From: Paractinoplanes ovalisporus
GTDB taxonomy: Bacteria > Actinomycetota > Actinomycetes > Mycobacteriales > Micromonosporaceae
Assembly (NCBI RefSeq): GCF_016834655.1
Contig: NZ_JAENHP010000001.1
Location: forward strand, 310,001-374,000
DNA length: 64,000 nt
Direction of reading: 5' to 3'
How positions within the stretch are numbered: the first letter of the stretch is position 1; each line of letters begins with the position of its first letter. Positions 59,901 to 64,000 of the stretch are shown here, piece by piece. The notes beneath the pieces were generated by a model. The model worked only from the letters and a program-made list of their open reading frames with translations, did not search any database and was not told the DNA's origin. The position numbers were made by a program, and so were the translations under genes.

Positions 59901-61457
59901 GCCGGTTATTACGCCTTCACCTTGCTCTCCGCGCTCGACCCTGGTCGATTGACGGAACGCGGTCGGCGTCGGCTCGGCGAATACCAGCGCAAGTTCCGAT
60001 CTGAGCTTGCGCCTGAGCCGGAAGGCGTCACAGCAGTATTGATCGAGTCTCCTGTCGGGGACGTGGCCGCCTCGCACATGACCGACAGGAACTGGCTCCA
60101 AGCGATGGCCAGGCACGACCAGGACCGCGCGAACTGGGCCACCTCCAGGGGTGGGGCGCGGGAACTGTCCCATGTCCTGCAACGGCAGACGAGGGAGAAC
60201 CCCACTCGATTCGCACGGCTGGCGGTAAAGCTGACCACCGAGACGAACGCGTCCTACGCTTCGGCGATCCTGATCGGTCTCGGCGAAGCCGCACCGGTCT
60301 CGCCCGATGACGAAGCCAGCGTCTTCAGCGCCGTGCGATACGTAGCGACCCTCGGCATACCAGAGACGGATCGCTGGATCGGGCATCCCTTACGGCAGTA
60401 CCTGAAGTCCGCGCCGATTGATCTGGTCGAGCTCGTGCGAGATCGAGCTCTGGAGGCTCCGGACCCAGCTTCGGACGTGTTCGACACATCCACCGGACGC
60501 GAGCCTGGGGATCGGCTCCGCTTTGCCGGCATGAACTGTGCGCGCGGAGCTCTCGCCGAGACACTCGGCGATCTGCTCATCTACGACGTGGACGGAACGC
60601 GAACGGCTGCGGTCGTCCCTGCCTTGGAGACCCTGGCGACGGACCACGTTGTAGCAGTACGCGCTCAGGCTGCGCACACGCTGGCGGCTGCTCTTCGTTT
60701 TGCCCGCCCCCACGCGGTCGCTGCCTTTACGAAACTTGTCGAGACCAGCGATGAATTGCTGGCCGGCAGGTACGTGTGCCGCCTGATGATGTACATCGGC
60801 AACGGTGGTAGCCAGAACGTTGTCTTGCCGGTCATCCAGCGGATGGTCGATTCAGACGACAGGGCCGTACGTCTTCGCGGCGGGGACCTGGCGTTGGTGG
60901 CCGCCGTCGCGTGGGGCGAGCGCGGCCCCTTCGATCGGATAATGGAGGGCACCGATGCTCCGAGTCGCAAAGGAGTGGCCCAGGCAGCAGCCGCCAGGCT
61001 CACCTCGAACAATGACCCGGCGTTGGTGGCCGAGACGCTGATCCGCCTCTTCGGCGACAGCGACGCCGGTGTCCGCGAAGCCGCCGCTGCCGTGGTCGCC
61101 CATCTGCGGGGAAAATATCTCTCCGGTTACCAGGGGGTCCTCAACGAGCTGATCGATTCCGCGGCATTCGAGACCGCAACACCGCAGATCTTCCTGACAC
61201 TCGAACACGCACCGGATCGGGTGGATGCGCTGGCCCTCCGTTGCGTCCGGCGATTCATCGAGGTCTTCGGAGCAGCCACCGGAGACATCCGGACCGGCGC
61301 GGCGGCCGACGCACGCCACGTCTGCAATCTGGCTGTGCGCGGACTGACCCAGGCGCAGACTCCCCTCCGGCGCTCCGCGTATCTGGACGTCATCGACGCC
61401 CTGATGAGGGTCGGTGCATACGGAATCGACGATGCCGTGGACCGTGCTGAGCGCTGA
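56997..61457 (+). CDS. Avs-like STAND NTPase with N-terminal Cap4/DUF4297-type nuclease
   Basis: The 1486-residue protein starts with a PD-(D/E)xK nuclease of the Cap4/DUF4297 type (1 to about 220): GSRYEGAW with E17, GELDDG with D45/D46, and EAHQLKRQ giving Q64-x-K66. A STAND NTPase follows (about 265-560) with Walker A GTAGGGKT (280-287), Walker B VLVIDQLD (D349), LACRQFD, and a winged-helix-like end (FHEAFFDYAFARQ). The rest is 900 residues of helical HEAT/ARM-like repeats, the usual sensor. This order matches antiviral STAND (Avs) proteins, which cut DNA after sensing phage proteins. ATG 56997 follows AGGAAAGG. Its DNA is visibly less GC-rich than its neighbours, suggesting transfer. Confidence 0.85.
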   Translation: MSPRPGGEADKFGSRYEGAWTVSHLLHILAGTGRSIVVEKAGELDDGAEFLYTRDNDGVVEAHQLKRQNSSANSWTVKALAGEDIWTNAKKHIDAGREFHFVSTVPAVNLTELADRARRSANLDDFLKNWLNEKLRELHDALSTADIYGSPATSWAMLRQMWFRCQDERAVVSMNASMCGVLLDGDGGELAATGLGDIVVNHLGVELTSTTIESRLSTYRLKLADGSRRQSLQTRVDQITANWCASVGRELLKPTIKRAEASDLAIKARDSSSSVVFLVGTAGGGKTAVLSQAVAELLAADVPVLGFRLDRLENFAATDDIGRKLGLDVSPVSALAAAAGGKPCVLVIDQLDAVSLASGRMPTSFGAVEDLVREAAAFPSMLVVLACRQFDVDNDYRIRTLQNDLKAESLTVPDLSVETVSAAVEAMGLDQSKLQPHQVRLLRLPLHLILLAGVADEPDALNFQSTAHLFDAYWSRKRHAVAERKPGVRFNEVITTVARAISDRRRLSVSDSVLDSDELAADADALVSEHVLVRDGNQVAFFHEAFFDYAFARQWATRPQALADFLTSGEQELFRRAQVRQILHHLRERDSERYLAELETTLASPDVRFHIKETILAVLAGVAEPTSAELQIVLDAATIDADLGDRVWRMLLSTNWFDRLDGDAQIQAWLGHGTADERNRAISILGSAARVYPARVAAVLASFKDRSEYHNWLLRSMRAAELHLSRELFDLLVDAVRVGGANGDERTLWLAADSLAEHEPGWAIDLLGAYFIDRPGALAIDGEGRVEALTQNDYSLAESVRKSASSDPAKFVAIFLPYMTDVMVMTAGNEPPPGFPSDQHFSHHYDRMSETSEAENAFLAAMRLAVQAVVRSDPAATKPVLEGLAAVKLSGAQTLLYLGLIAAEAPLADWAAELLLESTDRLFCGTDSNSVWVARELIQTIGPHIDETTHQALENAVRDLRFEWEQRAAGYYAFTLLSALDPGRLTERGRRRLGEYQRKFRSELAPEPEGVTAVLIESPVGDVAASHMTDRNWLQAMARHDQDRANWATSRGGARELSHVLQRQTRENPTRFARLAVKLTTETNASYASAILIGLGEAAPVSPDDEASVFSAVRYVATLGIPETDRWIGHPLRQYLKSAPIDLVELVRDRALEAPDPASDVFDTSTGREPGDRLRFAGMNCARGALAETLGDLLIYDVDGTRTAAVVPALETLATDHVVAVRAQAAHTLAAALRFARPHAVAAFTKLVETSDELLAGRYVCRLMMYIGNGGSQNVVLPVIQRMVDSDDRAVRLRGGDLALVAAVAWGERGPFDRIMEGTDAPSRKGVAQAAAARLTSNNDPALVAETLIRLFGDSDAGVREAAAAVVAHLRGKYLSGYQGVLNELIDSAAFETATPQIFLTLEHAPDRVDALALRCVRRFIEVFGAATGDIRTGAAADARHVCNLAVRGLTQAQTPLRRSAYLDVIDALMRVGAYGIDDAVDRAER

Positions 61458-61523
61458 TGAATGCCGTGCCGGCGGCTCACCGCCATACGTGAGAACGATT
61501 GCCTGAGTCGGAGCAAGAAGCGG

Positions 61524-61994
61524 CTAACGGTGGTCGCGGACCTTCGCTACCGGCCAGCCGGCGATCTGAGCGATGTCTTCGTCCGGCGTCGCGGGGTCAC
61601 AGACCCACTCCTCCAGGGCGCGGCTCAGCGAAGGCGGAAGTCCTGTATCCGCGGTGTCCGGTTCGGGGATCTCGTCGTACATGCTGTCGGCGTGGCAGAC
61701 GCCGGCGAGGGCGGCCCGGAGACCAGCCGGGTTGTCTCCGTGGGCGACGAGCTCGCCGGTCAGCCAGTCGTGCAGCTCCCAGTGGGTAGCTGAAGTCATT
61801 CCGCCGTCCACGACTCGGCGGCCGGTGTGTGCCAGCTCGGCGGCGCGAAGGCGACGGGCGTTCTCGGCGATGATCGGCGCCCGTAGGTATTTCTGGACGT
61901 GCTGCCTGGCGAGATCGGTCGCGCAGACGTAGTCGTCCGGCGGCGAACTGCCGTGCCTGCCGGTCGCGCCTGCGCTGTCAGGAGAAGAAGTCAC
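61524..61994 (-). CDS. Hypothetical protein near the STAND gene
   Basis: The 156-residue protein is soluble and acidic, with a disordered start and helical segments (DYVCATDLARQHVQKYLRAPIIAENARRLRAAELA, THWELHDWLTGELV). It ends AQIAGWPVAKVRDHR. No family is recognised. GTG 61994 overlaps the end of the hydrolase gene by 17 nt on the same strand. It converges with the STAND gene, and its base composition is also moderate, so it could belong to the same transferred segment. Confidence 0.5.
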   Translation of the reverse strand: MTSSPDSAGATGRHGSSPPDDYVCATDLARQHVQKYLRAPIIAENARRLRAAELAHTGRRVVDGGMTSATHWELHDWLTGELVAHGDNPAGLRAALAGVCHADSMYDEIPEPDTADTGLPPSLSRALEEWVCDPATPDEDIAQIAGWPVAKVRDHR

Positions 61995-62817
61995 GCAGGG
62001 CCGCCGCTACCAGGTCGGGGCGACCGCCTCGGGCCGTGTTCCAGGAGCCGGAATGGTCGAGGCCCTCGAACTCGATGTGGGTGGACCGTGGGAGGACGCG
62101 GGCCAGGTCGCGGATGCTCCGGCGCAGGAAGGCGGGACTCTTCGTGCCGCTGAGCAGCAGGACCGGCTTGGTGAGGGACGCGAATGTGGCCATCTTTCCG
62201 TCCAGTCCGCCGACGGCGTTGAAGTCGTAGCGGATGCCGGGGAGCATGTCGCGCAGCTTGGGCGCCGGACCTGGTCGGCGGGCGTCGGCGGCGAGCGCGG
62301 CGGCGGCCAGCAGGCGCGCGGCGGGAGCGGGGAGGGCCTCGAGCGGGGCGGGGGCCGTACGGGCGGTGCGCAGTGATTCGGCGAGCGCGGCGGCCAGGCG
62401 GCCCTGTTCGAGGTCGGCGTTGAGGCGGCGGATGCCCTCGTGGGAGATGCCGTCGGGGTAGAACGGTGGCTCGTACACGGCGGCCCGGGTGATCCGGGGC
62501 AGTGTCCGGGCGGCCTCCAGGGTGATCATCGCGCCCGAGCTGAGGCCGAAGACGAAACCGGCGCCCGTCTCGGCCAGGAGTGCGTCGAGGTCTTCGACGT
62601 CGCGGGTGATGTCGTGCGTGTCGTCGTAGGGCTTCGGACTCATGCCTCGGCCCCGGCGGTCGGGGGTGAAGACAGTGAAGTCGGCCGAAAGCGCGTCGGC
62701 CAGGTCGGTGAAGTTGTACGCCGTGCCCATCGCGCCCTGGACGAGGACGACGCCGGGACCGCTTCCCCGGCTCAGGTAGCCGATGCTGGTGCCGTCACGC
62801 GAGGTCACCGTCGCCAT
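61978..62817 (-). CDS. Alpha/beta hydrolase
   Basis: The 279-residue enzyme has the alpha/beta-hydrolase fold: oxyanion region VVLVQGAMGTAYNF, DRRGRGMSPKP, nucleophile Ser in FGLSSGAMI, acid region LLLSGTKSP and catalytic His in GLDHSGSW. Substrate unknown. ATG 62817 follows AGGGAG. It is divergent from a MarR regulator with three CTTTG/CAAAG half-sites between them, so it is probably MarR-controlled and responds to a toxic or aromatic compound. Confidence 0.9.
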   Translation of the reverse strand: MATVTSRDGTSIGYLSRGSGPGVVLVQGAMGTAYNFTDLADALSADFTVFTPDRRGRGMSPKPYDDTHDITRDVEDLDALLAETGAGFVFGLSSGAMITLEAARTLPRITRAAVYEPPFYPDGISHEGIRRLNADLEQGRLAAALAESLRTARTAPAPLEALPAPAARLLAAAALAADARRPGPAPKLRDMLPGIRYDFNAVGGLDGKMATFASLTKPVLLLSGTKSPAFLRRSIRDLARVLPRSTHIEFEGLDHSGSWNTARGGRPDLVAAALRDFFS

Positions 62818-62835
62818 GGCCCACTCCCTAGATAG

Positions 62836-62856
62836 CTTTGCCGCAAAGTTACTTTG
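62836..62856. promoter_or_regulatory. MarR operator: three alternating CTTTG/CAAAG half-sites
   Basis: CTTTG (62836-62840), CAAAG (62844-62848) and CTTTG (62852-62856), each 3 bp apart, make two overlapping dyads between the hydrolase and MarR starts. A TAAGTT box (62865-62870) ends 6 nt before the MarR GTG, giving a leaderless transcript next to the operator, as in autorepression. Confidence 0.65.
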
Positions 62857-62876
62857 GGACGTGATAAGTTGCAACC

Positions 62877-63347
62877 GTGACCGACGACGAGGCGGCGGAC
62901 GAGCAGCGGCGACGGGTCTTCCAGGGCCTCCGCGACCTCGGCTCGGTCCAGAGCGAACTGGGACGGGCGTTCGCGCGGAGCCGCCGGATGCACGCCACGG
63001 ACGCGGCGGCCGTCGTCGAGATCATCAACGCCGAGCAGCACGGACGGCCGCTCACCCCGGCCCGGCTCGCCGAGCGGGTGTCGCTGACCACCGGCGCGAC
63101 CTCGATCCTGCTGAACCGGCTCGAACAGGCCGGCCACATCGTGCGGACCCGCGAACACACCGACCGTCGCATCGTCACCCTGCACTCGACACCGGCCATC
63201 CATGCGGCGGCGGCCACGTTCTACGAGCCGCTCGGCGACCAGCTCGGCGCCGTCCTCGCCGACTATTCGCCGGCCGAGCTCGACCTCATCGAGACCGCGG
63301 TCGAACTCCTGCGGTCGACCATGGTCGCCTACATGGAGGATTCCTGA
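62877..63347 (+). CDS. MarR-family transcriptional regulator
   Basis: The 156-residue protein has the MarR winged HTH (LTPARLAERVSLTTGATSILLNRLEQAGHIVRTREHTDRR) with dimerisation helices at both ends. The wing tip D-R-R and the recognition helix TTGATSILLNRLE are typical. GTG 62877 is supported by a leaderless -10 box. It should bind the CTTTG/CAAAG sites next to it and repress the divergent alpha/beta hydrolase and itself. The ligand is unknown. Confidence 0.9.
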   Translation: MTDDEAADEQRRRVFQGLRDLGSVQSELGRAFARSRRMHATDAAAVVEIINAEQHGRPLTPARLAERVSLTTGATSILLNRLEQAGHIVRTREHTDRRIVTLHSTPAIHAAAATFYEPLGDQLGAVLADYSPAELDLIETAVELLRSTMVAYMEDS

Positions 63348-63395
63348 GAGCCGACAGACCGCGGCGAGATCAAGCCGCTGTTTGGTGGCGGCCTC

Positions 63396-63401
63396 TACCG
63401 T
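63396..63401 (+). promoter_or_regulatory. -10 box before the MmpS-like gene
   Basis: TACCGT fits TANNNT and ends 7 nt before GTG 63409; GGAG also lies between them, so both leaderless and SD-led starts are possible. Confidence 0.4.
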
Positions 63402-63408
63402 GGAGACT

Positions 63409-64000
63409 GTGAAGAATATCGATCAAGACGGCGGCAACGATGACCGCCGGGCGGCGGCGCCAGCGGATCCCTGGATGGAGACGGCGCCGACCTCGCCCAT
63501 GGAGCATGTGAGCTTCGACGAGCGTACGACGGTGGACCCGTTCGCGCCCGCGTTCAACGAAGGCGAAGCGCCGGCGCGGCGGGAACGCGGACGGCGCGGG
63601 TGGCTGGTCGCCGCCGCTGCGGTTGCCGTGCTGGCCTGCCTCGGCGGCGCCCTCTTCAACCCGTTCGACAACGACAAGACGCCCGACCGAGCCGGGCCCA
63701 AGCCAGGCACGACCACCACGGCCTCGCCGGAACAGCGCAGCACCGCCAAGCCCAAGGCGAGCGCGAGCACCGGCACGGGCAGCGAGGGCGGGGCACAACC
63801 GATCGTGGCCACGGTGAGTCCCGACCTGGTGGTCTACGTGGTCTCCTCGACCAACAAGGGTGACGTCGCCAGCGTCCAGTACACCGACCAGGACCGCGAC
63901 ATCATCCGGAAGGGCGAGGTCGCGCTGCCCTGGCGGCACACTTTCCGCATCGTCGGGGACAAGCCGCCGCTCGTGATCGTGGCGCAGCGCAAGAAGGGCG
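63409..64000 (+). CDS. MmpS-like membrane protein, 5' part
   Basis: This gene is cut by the right edge; 197 residues are visible. A disordered cytoplasmic N-terminus (1-60) is followed by one membrane helix (GWLVAAAAVAVLACLGGALF), then a Pro/Thr/Ser/Lys-rich linker. The last visible part is a small beta domain, YVVSSTNKGDVASVQYTDQD and EVALPWRHTFRI, that resembles the conserved outer domain of MmpS/transport accessory proteins. No MmpL-like transporter is visible before the edge. Function inferred from this similarity only. Confidence 0.7.
   Translation, partial: MKNIDQDGGNDDRRAAAPADPWMETAPTSPMEHVSFDERTTVDPFAPAFNEGEAPARRERGRRGWLVAAAAVAVLACLGGALFNPFDNDKTPDRAGPKPGTTTTASPEQRSTAKPKASASTGTGSEGGAQPIVATVSPDLVVYVVSSTNKGDVASVQYTDQDRDIIRKGEVALPWRHTFRIVGDKPPLVIVAQRKKG

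Overview
This is high-GC actinobacterial DNA. GTG starts are frequent, ATGA and GTGA stop/start overlaps are common, and many genes look leaderless (a TANNNT box 6-7 nt before ATG/GTG). Gene content and the repeated word TTCCC(C)GTACGG point to the Micromonosporaceae, most likely an Actinoplanes-like organism. The genus is inferred. No tRNA, rRNA, prophage, insertion sequence or CRISPR array was seen.

Layout. 1-5.1 kb (minus): the unbL-unbV-unbU genes (E3, E4, partial E5) of an enediyne polyketide cassette with an AfsR/SARP-type regulator; the PKS itself should lie just left of the window. 5.3-9.6 kb: a UbiB/ABC1-like kinase, an S51-peptidase/CysS-C fusion, an AraC regulator and two small histidine-containing membrane proteins. 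9.5-17.4 kb (minus): an organosulfur operon (SDR, four-domain rhodanese, SsuC/SsuB/SsuA-type transporter, luciferase-like and SfnB/DszC-like monooxygenases) headed by a cysteine-ending leader peptide with its own promoter. 17.5-20.2 kb: DUF6221-like, DUF3500, FhuF-like Fe-S and PPOX proteins.

20.2-28.7 kb holds the most striking system: an EAD1 adaptor protein, a MoxR AAA+ ATPase, a vWA/SAV_2336-like protein, a soluble triple-ATPase protein built like the type VII secretion motor EccC, a Cys-rich membrane protein and, on the other strand, an EAD1-trypsin protease. It looks like a vWA-MoxR conflict (immunity or programmed-death) module whose adaptor and protease could meet through matching EAD1 domains.

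28.8-35.2 kb: small genes separated by four unrelated tandem-repeat arrays (units of about 23, 15, 32 and 25 bp), and a Na+/H+ antiporter gene with a frameshift. 35.2-39.8 kb: a GH3 glucosidase behind a perfect palindromic operator, and PepSY and other membrane proteins. 39.7-46.5 kb: a divergent SDR/LysR pair, then a copper/heme module (CopD-CtaG, PCu(A)C, DyP peroxidase, CopC). 46.6-49.3 kb: an epoxide hydrolase divergent from a CGNR regulator across a large inverted repeat. 49.4-57 kb: a PL11 rhamnogalacturonan lyase and an FtsX-type ABC exporter with a LacI regulator. 57.0-61.5 kb: a 1486-residue Cap4-nuclease/STAND NTPase/helical-repeat protein of the Avs antiviral type, in visibly lower-GC DNA. 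61.5-64 kb: an alpha/beta hydrolase divergent from MarR, and the start of an MmpS-like protein cut by the window end.
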